From contig NZ_PXYA01000002.1 in NCBI RefSeq assembly GCF_003841405.1, forward strand, positions 62,001 to 126,000: DNA of 64,000 nucleotides, written 5' to 3'. This DNA is from Tetragenococcus halophilus subsp. halophilus DSM 20339 (GTDB lineage: Bacteria; Bacillota; Bacilli; Lactobacillales; Enterococcaceae). The notes below the pieces were generated by a model. It made no database searches and had not been told where the DNA came from. It was given only the letters and a program-made list of their open reading frames with translations. A program made the position numbers and the translations under genes. This document shows positions 24,960-33,605 of the stretch, piece by piece. Within the stretch, counting starts at the first letter, position 1. Every line of letters starts with the position of its first letter.

Positions 24960-26282
24960 CAATACAAAGATATCAAAATTAAAGATCAAAATCTAGATGT
25001 AGGCCTTAAAAACTTACTCAATATTAAGGACCCTCACATCTTTTTTTCCGCTCAAGCAGTTCAAAAAGAACCCATTCATCATCGAATGACGAATGTCTTT
25101 TACGGTGTCCTTACCTACACCCCGAAAGCTTGCGAATGTTGTGGCCTCATAAATGAAGAGAATCTTCTTATTAAACATTCGCCAAAGGCTTCGGATATTC
25201 AATTAATTCCTTATCAGGAAGTGCCCAGCGTTTTACGCTTATTTAAGCAACGATTTTATTGTAAATCCTGTCATCATACTTTTAGTGCCAGGACCTATTA
25301 TATCGCCAAAGACTGTTATATTTCGCAAGCCTTGAAGTTTGCCATTGCGATAGACTTGAAGAAAAAACTATCGATGAAAGATATTGCTTTACGCTATGGG
25401 GTCTCATTTAAAACCGTGGAACGCGTATTGGATACCTTCTATCAAGGACTTAAATTCAATCCCAACCATTTACCGAAACATTTGTTAATCGATGAATTCA
25501 AAGGCACGAAGGACTGTGAAGGAGCCATGTGTTTTATCTTCAGTGACGCTCAGACAGGAAAAATTATCGATATCTTGGACGATCGCCGCAATTTCAAACT
25601 GATTGCTTACTTTCAACGATTTACTCAACAAGCGCGGAAAAGAGTCCAACATGTGGTTATGGATATGAATTCGGCTTATGGAAAAATGATCCCTCAAGTA
25701 TTTCCGAAGGCCAAGATTCTTGTGGATCATTTCCACATTATCCAACAGATTTCTCGAGCTTTTAACCAGCAGCGGATTCGGTCGATGAACCAGCTGGACA
25801 AAAAGAGCGCCCAACAAATGAAGGATTATCGCAAATTAAAAAAATACTGGAAACAGCTCCAAAAAAAGCATAAAAACTTGGGGTACGACCATTTGAAACA
25901 GTTCCCTCTTTTTCGCCAAAAATATGTGACGGAATCGGAAGTTGTAGATTACTTATTAACCATTGATCCCGTGCTTAAGGCTTCTTATGATGTTTATCAA
26001 GATCTGCTTGACGCTTTTGAAAACGGCAAAGCGCAACCATTTTTCGCTATCATTGATCAACTGTCGCCTTTATTAGAAGAACCCTTTAAAAAATCCTTAC
26101 GTCACCTCCAAAAGTACCGTAAAGAAATTACCTTATCTTTTACTCAACCGTATTCCAACGGCAAACTTGAAGGGAAAAACAACTTGATTAAAGTAATTCA
26201 ACGGATTGCCTTTGGCTTTCGTTCTTTTAATCATCTACGTAAGCGAGTGCTTATTCAACAAGGGCTTCTTGAGATCTTATAA
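24954..26282 (+). CDS. ISL3-family transposase
   Basis: 442 residues. The N-terminal zinc finger (CECCG...CKSCHHTFSART, about 52-108) is followed by a helix-turn-helix and a DDE core: LLIDEFKGTKDCEG (first Asp), VVMDMNSAYGKMIP (second Asp) and YSNGKLEGKNNLIKVIQR (Glu). All are intact. AAGGAG lies 8 bases before ATG. A terminator-like hairpin (AAAAAGAAG/CTTCTTTTT) follows at 26289. Confidence 0.9.
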   Translation: MLQYKDIKIKDQNLDVGLKNLLNIKDPHIFFSAQAVQKEPIHHRMTNVFYGVLTYTPKACECCGLINEENLLIKHSPKASDIQLIPYQEVPSVLRLFKQRFYCKSCHHTFSARTYYIAKDCYISQALKFAIAIDLKKKLSMKDIALRYGVSFKTVERVLDTFYQGLKFNPNHLPKHLLIDEFKGTKDCEGAMCFIFSDAQTGKIIDILDDRRNFKLIAYFQRFTQQARKRVQHVVMDMNSAYGKMIPQVFPKAKILVDHFHIIQQISRAFNQQRIRSMNQLDKKSAQQMKDYRKLKKYWKQLQKKHKNLGYDHLKQFPLFRQKYVTESEVVDYLLTIDPVLKASYDVYQDLLDAFENGKAQPFFAIIDQLSPLLEEPFKKSLRHLQKYRKEITLSFTQPYSNGKLEGKNNLIKVIQRIAFGFRSFNHLRKRVLIQQGLLEIL

Positions 26283-26426
26283 AATAACAAAAAAAGAAGA
26301 ACCGAAGTCCTTCTTTTTATAAAGGTTTTGCTTAAACAACACTATTTGACAAAGAGCCTAAATAATCACACTATAACGATATATTTAAGCGTTCTTCTCA
26401 AACAAAAACACTATAATATCAAAAAA

Positions 26427-26492
26427 ACCAGCCCTATGATGAATAGGAGCTGGCCTTTGTACTGTCTTGCAACAAACATTTTCTCGTTTCTC
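26427..26492 (-). ncRNA. Third RNA II-like small RNA
   Basis: Minus-strand extended -10 TGCTATAAT (complement 26499-26504), then about 65 nt ending in the stem CCAGCTCCTAT/ATAGGGCTGG with a TTTTTTT tail. Size and layout match the other RNA II-like genes, but the body sequence differs and no partner was recognised. Confidence 0.5.
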
Positions 26493-26566
26493 AACTTCAT
26501 TATAGCATACTATTCGAAAATATAAACATGCTTGTCATTTTTGTTCTTATAAAATTCTATAAACCG

Positions 26567-26575
26567 TGTTATAAT
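26567..26575 (+). promoter_or_regulatory. Extended -10 promoter of the second small-toxin mRNA
   Basis: TGTTATAAT, same form as at 604-612. The transcript would start near 26582, just before a segment (26591-26603) that is the exact complement of 26828-26840. Confidence 0.65.
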
Positions 26576-26629
26576 ATAGGCGACAGTAAAGTTTAAGACG
26601 GTGGCTATCTTTTTTGAAAGGTGGTGCTT

Positions 26630-26692
26630 ATGCAAGTAAGTGCTAAAATCTTAAAGAAAGGAGAGGCCCTTTGTCTGTTGCGGAAGCGCTAG
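26630..26692 (+). CDS. Leader peptide overlapping the small toxin start
   Basis: Twenty codons (MQVSAKILKKGEALCLLRKR) from ATG 26630, 6 bases after GAAAGGTGG. The frame overlaps the toxin start at 26671 and stops inside the toxin gene. Its ribosomes would run over the toxin Shine-Dalgarno, so it probably couples or gates toxin translation. Small but with better initiation signals than the toxin itself. Confidence 0.5.
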   Translation: MQVSAKILKKGEALCLLRKR

Positions 26693-26772
26693 GGCTAATG
26701 ATTGCGTTCGGTTCTTTTACCGCTACGCTAATCTTTGGCATCCTAGACGCCGTAAAAAAGACAAAAAAATAA
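26671..26772 (+). CDS. Holin-like small membrane toxin (type I)
   Basis: 33 residues: MSVAEALGLMIAFGSFTATLIFGIL then a basic tail VKKTKK. It matches the putative holin-like / TxpA-like toxins of Lactobacillales (conserved EAL.LMI.FG.F, one membrane helix). TTG start at 26671, 5-6 bases after AAAGGAGAGG. The mRNA's 5' and 3' parts can pair over 13 bp (26591-26603 with 26828-26840), which is common in type I toxin mRNAs. An opposing promoter at 26887 would make the antitoxin RNA. Confidence 0.8.
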   Translation: MSVAEALGLMIAFGSFTATLIFGILDAVKKTKK

Positions 26773-26799
26773 CCGTCAAACTTTAGCAGGAGCGACGAT

Positions 26800-26880
26800 T
26801 ATTTTTCATTAAATAATTAATACCTGTCACCGTCTTAAACGGTGCTGTTAAGAGGGGTTGTTGAAACAATCTCTCTTTCC
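26800..26880 (-). ncRNA. Antisense RNA antitoxin of the holin-like toxin
   Basis: Minus-strand promoter TTGAAA (complement 26911-26916), 18 bp, TATAAT with TGC before it (26887-26892). The RNA would run left over the 3' end of the toxin mRNA, including hairpin CACCGT/ACGGTG (26828-26844). Its 3' end is not clear. Confidence 0.55.
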
Positions 26881-27030
26881 ATTTGTATTATAGCATAATT
26901 CTAATGAATTTTTCAATTTTTAGTCAGCTGTACCTACCCTTTTGTAAAAGCTATTACTTTCAAGGAATTTTTGAAAATTTCTCTTTCAAATTATCAAATT
27001 CCCTTAACTTTTTTCTACCCCCAAACTTAA

Positions 27031-27643
27031 CTAAGTGTAAAATTTATTGAGGTATCCTCTAGACGAATAAAAAAGAAACCGTTACTCTATTCATTGGGCT
27101 GTGACAGGCACTAATGAACAAAGGCGGTTTCTTATGGATTCTATTGTAACAGATTTAGTGGAAGTAATGAAGAAGGAAACGAATTTTTTAGCAAGAGAAA
27201 GAACCATGATGATCTTTTTTACACAACTTATAGCGACCATTACCCAACTAGCTTTTCAAACGCTTGATGAAGAAATTTGTGCGCAATGTAAGAAAGAAGG
27301 CTTTCGCGTCGATCGTAAAAGCGAAAGAACCATCACCTTCTTGTTTGGTCCCGTGACCTATGTTCGTCGACGAATGAAAAATCAAGCCAATGACATTCGT
27401 TACCCCTTAGATGAATTTCTAGGGATTCGAAAAGGTCTTCGTTATAGTTCGCTGGTTCTTCGAAACGCGGCTCAATTAGGCAGTAACATGGTCTATCGTC
27501 ATGTTTCTCAAGCGATCGTCTGTTTAACTTCTTGGCAGATGAGTCATCAAAATGTGCAACAATTGGTGGTTAAAACGGGAGAATTCATCCAAGACAGGAG
27601 CACGCATGAAAGTCGTTACGACGGCGTGATCACCAAGAAAAAA
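27031..27643 (+). mobile_element. ISLre2 5' fragment, cut by a second ISLre2
   Basis: Starts with the ISLre2 left end and carries codons 1-183 of its transposase (ATG 27134). It stops at AAGAAAAAAG, directly against the left end of a complete copy. The 3' remainder of this copy is not found on the other side, so it was lost. Confidence 0.85.
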
Positions 27644-29285
27644 GCTAAGTGTAAAATTTATTGAGGTATCCTCTAGACGAATAAAAAAGAAACCGTTACT
27701 CTATTCATTGGGCTAACAGGCACTAATGAACAAAGGCGGTTTCTTATGGATTCTATTGTAACAGATTTAGTGGAAGTAATGAAGAAGGAAACGAATTTTT
27801 TAGCAAGAGAAAGAGCCATGATGATCTTTTTTACAAAACTTATAGCGACCATTACCCAACTAGCTTTTCAAACGCTTGATGAAGAAATTTGTGCGCAATG
27901 TAAGAAAGAAGGCTTTCGCGTCGATCGTAAAAGCGAAAGAACCATCACCTTCTTGTTTGGTCCCGTGACCTATGTTCGTCGGCGAATGAAAAATCAAGCC
28001 AACGACATTCGTTACCCTTTAGATGAATTTCTAGGGATTCGAAAAGGCCTTCGTTATAGTTCGCTGGTTCTGCGAAACGTGGCTCAATTAGGCAGTAACA
28101 TGGTCTATCGTCATGTTTCTCAAGCGATCGACTGTTTAACTTCTTGGCAGATGAGTCATCAAAATGTGCAACAATTGGTGGTTAAAACGGGAGAATTCAT
28201 CCAAGACAGGAGCACGCATGAAAGTCGTTACGAGGGCGTGATCACCAAGAAAAAAGTGCCCTATTTATATCTGGAAGGAGACGGCGTAAAGATCAACGGA
28301 CAGAAGAAACAATCCCTTGAAGTTCACCGTTTTCAAGTGTGTGAAGGCAGCCAGAAAGTAGGCAACCGTTCGGAAATGATCGCCCCGCACTTTGTGAGTC
28401 ATCTGAATCGGCAAAAAGCATATAAAGAAATGATGGCCTATCTTCAAGCCTATTATGATTTACGTCATACCGTGGTCATTTCCAATAGTGACGGCGGTTC
28501 GGGTTATGAAAAAGCAGTGTTTGATGAACTGGCTTTAGGTTGTTTGCGTCATGAACACTTCCGTGATCGATACCATGTCCACCGGAAAATCAAGGAACGA
28601 ATGGCTTTTGTTCCCCAGCTCCAACATCGAATGATACGAGCGATTGAACATTATAATTGGCAAGCAGTCCAGCTTGTTTTAGATACTTCGGAAAGCTTGA
28701 TTGAAGAAAAGGAGGCCGAAGCGTTAGAACATTTACGTTTACTGCATCACTACCTTCAAAGAAGTTGGCCTTATTTAAAATCATTGAAAGCACGAGGAAT
28801 CAGGGACCCTAAAGCTTGTATTGGCACGATCGAAAGTACCCATCGGAAAATCACCTATCGCATGAAGCGCCAAGGTCGTTTGTGGACAACAACTGGGGCC
28901 CAAGCCATGATTCGTGTCATTGATAGTTTAAGAAACCAAGAATTGGAAGGTTGGTTGAACCAATACGAAGCCCTTCCGAATGATGTGGTTGTCCAGGAAA
29001 AACGTTGGCACGCTATGAAACGTTGGGTACAGAAAAAGCCTCGTTTCCAAGCCCATGAAGGTGCATTTAAAGGACAGATTGGCGAAGGAAAAGCGAAAAG
29101 TGCGCCTTTAGGCCAATTCGCCAAAGGATTAAATCAATTACTAATGACCCCGAGTTATCTCTAATAAAAACTTGTTTTTGTTAGAGATGATGAGGGCAAA
29201 CCGAACGAAAGTGAGGTTGAAAGATAACTTTGTGTCTGCCCCAAAGACGGTTTTTTTATTCAACCTCAATAAACTTGACACATAC
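27644..29285 (+). mobile_element. ISLre2-family insertion sequence, complete copy
   Basis: Left end CTAAGTGTAAAATTTATTGAGG and right end ending TTGACACATAC, the same as the copy at 11899. Flanks AGAAAAAAG and GGGTGATTA do not match, so the insertion was followed by deletion or recombination at its right side. Confidence 0.88.
27746..29164 (+). CDS. ISLre2-family transposase
   Basis: 472 residues, over 95% like the copy at 11999, with the same zinc-binding N-terminus and acidic core residues, and uninterrupted. Codon-level differences from the first copy are scattered, including many silent changes. Confidence 0.9.
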   Translation: MDSIVTDLVEVMKKETNFLARERAMMIFFTKLIATITQLAFQTLDEEICAQCKKEGFRVDRKSERTITFLFGPVTYVRRRMKNQANDIRYPLDEFLGIRKGLRYSSLVLRNVAQLGSNMVYRHVSQAIDCLTSWQMSHQNVQQLVVKTGEFIQDRSTHESRYEGVITKKKVPYLYLEGDGVKINGQKKQSLEVHRFQVCEGSQKVGNRSEMIAPHFVSHLNRQKAYKEMMAYLQAYYDLRHTVVISNSDGGSGYEKAVFDELALGCLRHEHFRDRYHVHRKIKERMAFVPQLQHRMIRAIEHYNWQAVQLVLDTSESLIEEKEAEALEHLRLLHHYLQRSWPYLKSLKARGIRDPKACIGTIESTHRKITYRMKRQGRLWTTTGAQAMIRVIDSLRNQELEGWLNQYEALPNDVVVQEKRWHAMKRWVQKKPRFQAHEGAFKGQIGEGKAKSAPLGQFAKGLNQLLMTPSYL

Positions 29286-29331
29286 GGGTGATTATAACCG
29301 TCTTACTGTGCTTATCTATTATATAATACAA

Positions 29332-29883
29332 TCAAAAACCTAACCGAAAATTTAATAACGTTTCACTGATTTCATCTTCATTAATTCCGATGTAGCGTTT
29401 GGTAATCTTCTCGCTGCTGTGACCAAAGATTTCCATTAAGGTGGCCACGTCTTTGGTTTTCTTGTAATAGTGGTAACCAAAGGTTTTTCGTAGGGTGTGG
29501 GTGCCGATATCGTCCCTTCCTAACAGCTTCGCGACCTTTTGAAACATCTGGTAGACCGTATTGACTTCTAAATGGCCGCCCTTAGTACTGGGAAACAAGC
29601 AAGCCTCCGGATCTAAGGGTGCGGTATAGCCGTGAATCAAGTCCTGTAAGCTGCTTAAGTATAAAATGCGTGTTTTCCCTGTCTTTTGCTCCACGATGCG
29701 CGGGTTTTTTGAGGTAATCACGTCTTTTTTCTTGAGTTTGACGATGTCGGACATGCGCAGACCGCTGTTAATTCCAATTAGAAACAAGAAAACGTCACGT
29801 TCCGCATTTTTATTCCGTCGCAGGCAAAATAAAAAATCATTAATCTCCTGTTGCAACCGTAGTGGCTGAACATTATAGCCCAT
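29332..29883 (-). CDS. Small tyrosine recombinase
   Basis: 183 residues, essentially only the catalytic domain. Catalytic residues are complete: Arg in NSGLRMSDIV (about 43), Lys in the beta hairpin (EQKTGKTR), HTLRKTF (His, Arg; about 132), GHSSEKITKRY with the final His and nucleophile Tyr. Such short enzymes on plasmids resolve multimers or act at dif-like sites. A dif-like half site lies over its own promoter (29912) and a full one 110 bp away (29995), so it is the best candidate for acting on the three sites found. Start ATG 29883 with AGGAGGG. Confidence 0.87.
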   Translation of the reverse strand: MGYNVQPLRLQQEINDFLFCLRRNKNAERDVFLFLIGINSGLRMSDIVKLKKKDVITSKNPRIVEQKTGKTRILYLSSLQDLIHGYTAPLDPEACLFPSTKGGHLEVNTVYQMFQKVAKLLGRDDIGTHTLRKTFGYHYYKKTKDVATLMEIFGHSSEKITKRYIGINEDEISETLLNFRLGF

Positions 29884-29911
29884 GACAATCCCTCCTTTTT
29901 AGTCTGTTCGA

Positions 29912-29939
29912 ATACATGATTATAGTTATTATAACACGA
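29912..29939 (+). other. dif-like half site over the recombinase promoter
   Basis: ATACATGATT matches the left arm of the sites at 29995, 44209 and 49975; the right arm is not conserved. The TATAAT of the recombinase (minus strand) overlaps it, so recombinase binding could repress its own gene. A palindrome AACACGAAATCGTGTG follows. Confidence 0.45.
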
Positions 29940-29994
29940 AATCGTGTGTTTAGGGAGAGTAAAAAAAAAGAACCCTATAGGGATAGGATTCTTG

Positions 29995-30022
29995 ATACAT
30001 GATTTTATGTAATTTCATGTGT
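29995..30022 (+). other. dif-like recombination site 1
   Basis: ATACATGATTT-TATGTA-ATTTCATGTGT: 11-6-11 layout with inverted outer arms ATACATGA/TCATGTGT. It lies at the left edge of metal module copy 1. Confidence 0.65.
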
Positions 30023-30130
30023 TAAAACTTAATAGGAATTTAAATTTTATTATTAGATTTTTTAATCATTCACACGAAAATTAATTTTATAAAGAGCATA
30101 CTCTATACTCTTATTTTTTTTCAAGAACTC

Positions 30131-30176
30131 AAAAAAGCGGAAAATCCCAGATTTAAAAACCTGAGTTTCCGCTTTT
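30131..30176 (-). terminator. Terminator after the P-type ATPase (copy 1)
   Basis: Stem AAAAGCGGAAA...TTTCCGCTTTT with inner CAG/CTG pairing; the minus-strand tail is T-rich. The same hairpin is at 51703-51749. Confidence 0.8.
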
Positions 30177-30264
30177 GTCATTTCAAGGATGGACTATTGT
30201 CTCAGCCTCTTCTAATTTATTCTTAAGATATTTTTACTTTCTCTGTAGGTGCTGATACTTCTTT

Positions 30265-32127
30265 TTATTCTTTTCGACCTTTCAACTTATACTTCATTAA
30301 TCTCATGCCATTGAAAATTACCGCCAAGATACTACCTTCATGAACCAACATTCCGATAGACATATTCATCCATTCGCTGAAGAAGACGCTGGTCAACAAG
30401 ACCAACACTACGCCAACTGAAATCACGATATTTTGTTTCATATTATTTGCGGTGGCTTTTACTAATCCTAATGCGTGAGGCAAGTTGCTGAAGTTCGAGT
30501 TCATTAAAACGACATCGGATGTTTCAATTGCTACGTCCGTTCCGCTTCCCATTGCGATTCCAATGTCTGCTAAAGCTAAGGACGGACTATCGTTAACGCC
30601 ATCTCCAACAAAGGCTACAATTTGACCACGTTGTTGAAGTTTTCCGATATAAGCCGATTTGTCTTCCGGCAACATGTGGCCGTGAGCTTCGGTCAAACCA
30701 AGTTCGCCGGCGACCACATCAACGGTTACTTGGTTATCTCCTGAAAGAACAACTAGATTTTTCACGCCCAAGTCTTTTAATTCCTGCAAATTAGCTTTCA
30801 CACCCGGACGGACTTGATCGCGAATGCCCATCAGTACTTTTAATTCACCGTCGACCGCTGTCAAAACGAGAGAGTTCCCTTGTTGTTCAAACCGTTTGAC
30901 ATCTTTTTGCACTTTTTTGCTGAGAGTGACATTTTCTTTTTCCATCAAGGCCACATTCCCAACAGCCACTCTATGTCCAGCTACACTTGAAACGATTCCG
31001 CCGCCTTTCACCGCTTCAGTTCCTTCAACAGGATAAAAGTCTGTTTCTCCAATTTGATTTAAGACCGCTTTTGCTAATGGATGATCTGATTCCCGTTCCA
31101 CACTGGCCAGATAGCCAAGCGTTTCAGCAGAATCTTTTTCATATAGTTCAGTCGCTGCAACGGTTGGGTTTCCGACAGTTAAAGTACCTGTCTTATCAAA
31201 TACAATTGTATCCACATTGCTGAAGTCTTGAATGACTTCACTCCCTTTTAAAAGAACGCCGTTACGAGCACCATTCCCAATACCGGCAACGTTTGAGACA
31301 GGCACTCCGATAACTAATGCGCCTGGGCAACCTAGAACCAAGATGGTGATTGCTAACTCAATATTTTGACTGAACACCCATACAACAATTGCCAGAACCA
31401 AGACAGCTGGTGTGTAGTATTTAGAAAAGCGATCAATGAACCGTTCCGCTTCGGATTTAGAATCTTGTGCTTCTTCCACGAGTTCAATAATTTTTCCAAA
31501 TGTGGTGTCCTCACCAACTCGGTCAGCTCTGATTTGAATCGTTCCGTTTTCTAAAATGGTTCCTGCAAAAACTTCTGCATCAGCTTGCTTGTTGACCGGA
31601 ACAGCTTCACCTGTAATGCTAGCTTCATTGATATGCCCTTCACCCGTAAGGACTATGCCATCTACTGGAACTTTCGCACCCGTTTTAACGAGCAAGATAT
31701 CCCCTTCATCTATATCATCCACGTCTACTTCTTCAAATTCGCCATTATCCATTTGTTTCAAGGCGCTTTCGGGTGCCATTTCAGTCAATCCTTTGATAGC
31801 AGATCGCGTTTGGTTCAATGTTCGTTGTTCCAAGTAGTGTCCGAATAAGAATAAGAACGTGACAATAGCCGATTCTTCATAATTTTGAATAAAAAGCGCA
31901 CCAATCGCTGCAATACTGACTAAGACATCAATACTGATGACTTTGACTTTCATTGCTTGAAACGCTTGAATGGCAATTGGCGTAATCCCAAAGACAGAGG
32001 CGATGATCAAAGACCACTCTGAAAGTCCTACGTTTTCTAAAACAAAGTGACTGAAGAAACCGAGTGCGATTAACAATCCACTGATGACGGTGATAACATT
32101 TTTCTTGCTTAATATATATTGTTGCAT
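30265..32127 (-). CDS. Heavy-metal P-type ATPase with CPG motif (copy 1)
   Basis: 620 residues from ATG 32127 (GGAGGG 7 bases before). P1B layout without an N-terminal metal domain: actuator TGE in EASITGEAVP, membrane metal motif GCPGALVIG, DKTGTLTVGN with the phosphorylated Asp, SDHPLAKAV, and GDGVNDSP. The Cys-Pro-Gly in place of the usual Cys-Pro-Cys is unusual, so the metal is uncertain. The separate HMA protein upstream may deliver metal, and Dps and an Fnr/FLP-type regulator in the same module suggest iron, zinc or a redox-active metal. Promoter has an Fnr-type box. Copy 2 (51838) differs at only a few residues. Confidence 0.85.
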   Translation of the reverse strand: MQQYILSKKNVITVISGLLIALGFFSHFVLENVGLSEWSLIIASVFGITPIAIQAFQAMKVKVISIDVLVSIAAIGALFIQNYEESAIVTFLFLFGHYLEQRTLNQTRSAIKGLTEMAPESALKQMDNGEFEEVDVDDIDEGDILLVKTGAKVPVDGIVLTGEGHINEASITGEAVPVNKQADAEVFAGTILENGTIQIRADRVGEDTTFGKIIELVEEAQDSKSEAERFIDRFSKYYTPAVLVLAIVVWVFSQNIELAITILVLGCPGALVIGVPVSNVAGIGNGARNGVLLKGSEVIQDFSNVDTIVFDKTGTLTVGNPTVAATELYEKDSAETLGYLASVERESDHPLAKAVLNQIGETDFYPVEGTEAVKGGGIVSSVAGHRVAVGNVALMEKENVTLSKKVQKDVKRFEQQGNSLVLTAVDGELKVLMGIRDQVRPGVKANLQELKDLGVKNLVVLSGDNQVTVDVVAGELGLTEAHGHMLPEDKSAYIGKLQQRGQIVAFVGDGVNDSPSLALADIGIAMGSGTDVAIETSDVVLMNSNFSNLPHALGLVKATANNMKQNIVISVGVVLVLLTSVFFSEWMNMSIGMLVHEGSILAVIFNGMRLMKYKLKGRKE

Positions 32128-32170
32128 GCTTTTTCCCTCCAAATTTAATTTCTCTTTTATTGATAAACAC

Positions 32171-32212
32171 AGTATAAGATAATTGCCTAAGTAATTAATT
32201 GACTGACATCAA
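32171..32212 (-). promoter_or_regulatory. Fnr-box promoter of the P-type ATPase (copy 1)
   Basis: Box TTGACTGACATCAA (32199-32212; complement reads TTGATGTCAGTCAA) and -10 TATACT (complement 32171-32176). Box centre to -10 centre is 32 bp, placing the box near -41.5. Confidence 0.75.
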
Positions 32213-32265
32213 GTTTAGAAAGTTCTCTTTTATCGTTTCTAAGCACCTCGAATCGGATTGCAACA

Positions 32266-32308
32266 AAAAAAGCAATCCTGAAAAAATAGCTTTTCTTCCA
32301 GAATTGCC
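32266..32308 (-). terminator. Terminator after the HMA protein gene (copy 1)
   Basis: Minus strand stem GCAATTCTGG...CAGGATTGC then TTTTTTT. In copy 2 two group II introns sit right after this T run. Confidence 0.8.
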
Positions 32309-32324
32309 TAGTTCATTTAATCTG

Positions 32325-32558
32325 TTAAGCGGCCTTGGCTTTTGCTTTAAGGACCGGATAGCCTACGTTTTCGATAGCTTTTTGAATCTCTTCAATCGAA
32401 GTGACAGCTGAATCAAAATTGGTTTTGACTTTGCTGGAGTTGAATAATACTTTAATGCTGTCTTTATCAACACCGTTAACTGATTTTACGGCACCTTCAA
32501 TTTTTTGCATACAACTTGGACAAGACAACGTTTCTAATTGCAATATAGCTTTTTCCAT
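32325..32558 (-). CDS. HMA-domain metal-binding protein (copy 1)
   Basis: 77 residues, a single ferredoxin-like HMA fold with the metal motif LSCPSCMQKIEGAV (Cys-x2-Cys near residue 13). It resembles copper or zinc chaperones that hand metal to a P1B ATPase. Its partner ATPase, which lacks such a domain, lies just downstream. It has its own Fnr-box promoter (32636-32677). Confidence 0.85.
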   Translation of the reverse strand: MEKAILQLETLSCPSCMQKIEGAVKSVNGVDKDSIKVLFNSSKVKTNFDSAVTSIEEIQKAIENVGYPVLKAKAKAA

Positions 32559-32635
32559 AATTCCTATCTCCTTTATGTGTTTTTATTTTATCGGCAGCAG
32601 ATTAATGAACACTGCCTTTTCCTCTTTACAACTGT

Positions 32636-32677
32636 AGTATAGCTCACTTTTAGCAAACGAAAATTGACGCATATCAA
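32636..32677 (-). promoter_or_regulatory. Fnr-box promoter of the HMA protein (copy 1)
   Basis: Box TTGACGCATATCAA (32664-32677) and -10 TATACT (complement 32636-32641); centre-to-centre 32 bp. Confidence 0.75.
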
Positions 32678-32797
32678 GTTTTGCACTTCTTTTTATCTTT
32701 TTGCTCAATTCACCATCTTAATAGTCTTTTTCTGCCCCTTATTGCCATTAGAATAATAAGAAATTGGTGGATAATCTTGTCTGCGTATAAACCATAC

Positions 32798-33605
32798 GGT
32801 TCTGTTGCAAAGTTTTCCCAAAAATCTATTTTAGTGTAAAATTGAGAAAAAAGACAGAGAGGACAGAGTAATGAATCATTTTAAAGGCAAACAATTCAAA
32901 AAAGACGTCATTATTGTCGCTGTTGGTTACTACCTGCGTTACAATCTAAGCTATCGTGAAGTTCAGGAATTGTTATATGATCGTGGAATAAATGTGTGTC
33001 ATACTACGATTTATCGTTGGGTGCAAGAGTACAGCAAAGTCCTCTATTATCTTTGGAAGAAGAAAAATAGACAATCCTTCTATTCATGGAAAATGGACGA
33101 AACCTATATCAAAATTAAGGGACGTTGGCATTATCTTTATCGTGCAATTGATGCGGACGGCTTAACCTTAGATATCTGGTTACGAAAGAAACGGGATACG
33201 CAAGCAGCCTATGCTTTCTTAAAACGACTCCATAAACAGTTTGGTGAGCCGAAAGCAATTGTGACCGATAAAGCACCTTCTCTTGGCTCCGCCTTTAGAA
33301 AGTTACAGAGTGTGGGTTTATATACTAAGACAGAGCACCGAACTGTGAAGTATCTTAACAATTTAATAGAACAAGACCATCGACCTATTAAACGACGAAA
33401 TAAATTTTATCAAAGTCTCCGTACAGCCTCTTCCACGATTAAGGGCATGAAGACCATTCGAGGAATATATAAAAAGAACCGAAGAAATGGAACGCTCTTC
33501 GGCTTTTCGGTGTCTACTGAAATCAAGGTATTAATGGGAATAACAGCCTAAGATATTTAGAGTTCAGAGAGGGCGCGTTTGATTTTCAAACTTCGCAACA
33601 GAACC
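32798..33605 (+). mobile_element. IS1216, left copy
   Basis: 808 bp, ends GGTTCTGTTGCAAAGTTT and its inverted partner (AACTTCGCAACAGAACC). Confidence 0.93.
32871..33551 (+). CDS. IS1216 transposase (IS6/IS26 family), left copy
   Basis: 226 residues. It has an N-terminal helix-turn-helix (SYREVQELLYDRGINVCHTTIYRWVQ) and DDE core residues in KMDETYIKIKGRW, IVTDKAPS and IEQDHRPIKRR. It is identical in length and sequence to the right copy. This family forms cointegrates and drives plasmid rearrangement, in keeping with the inverted rep genes inside the unit. Confidence 0.95.
   Translation: MNHFKGKQFKKDVIIVAVGYYLRYNLSYREVQELLYDRGINVCHTTIYRWVQEYSKVLYYLWKKKNRQSFYSWKMDETYIKIKGRWHYLYRAIDADGLTLDIWLRKKRDTQAAYAFLKRLHKQFGEPKAIVTDKAPSLGSAFRKLQSVGLYTKTEHRTVKYLNNLIEQDHRPIKRRNKFYQSLRTASSTIKGMKTIRGIYKKNRRNGTLFGFSVSTEIKVLMGITA

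Larger units (their letters stand above)
24768..26358 (+). mobile_element. ISL3-family insertion sequence
   Basis: The right end reads GGCTCTTTGTCAAATAG on the minus strand, the typical ISL3 terminus. The left end GATCTTTCGTCAAAAG is a diverged match. No convincing 8-bp target duplication was seen, so the left boundary is approximate and flanks may have been rearranged. Confidence 0.75.

Noticed and set aside
24760..26370. Search for an 8-bp target duplication around the ISL3 element
   Set aside because: Flanks TAATATA and TAAATAAT are only loosely alike; not good enough to call.
26328..26525. 65-codon + strand frame after the ISL3 element
   Set aside because: It crosses the ISL3 end and the opposing RNA II-like terminator and has no ribosome site.
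30824..31837. Several + strand frames within the P-type ATPase
   Set aside because: Antisense shadows, repeated identically in copy 2, with no start signals.
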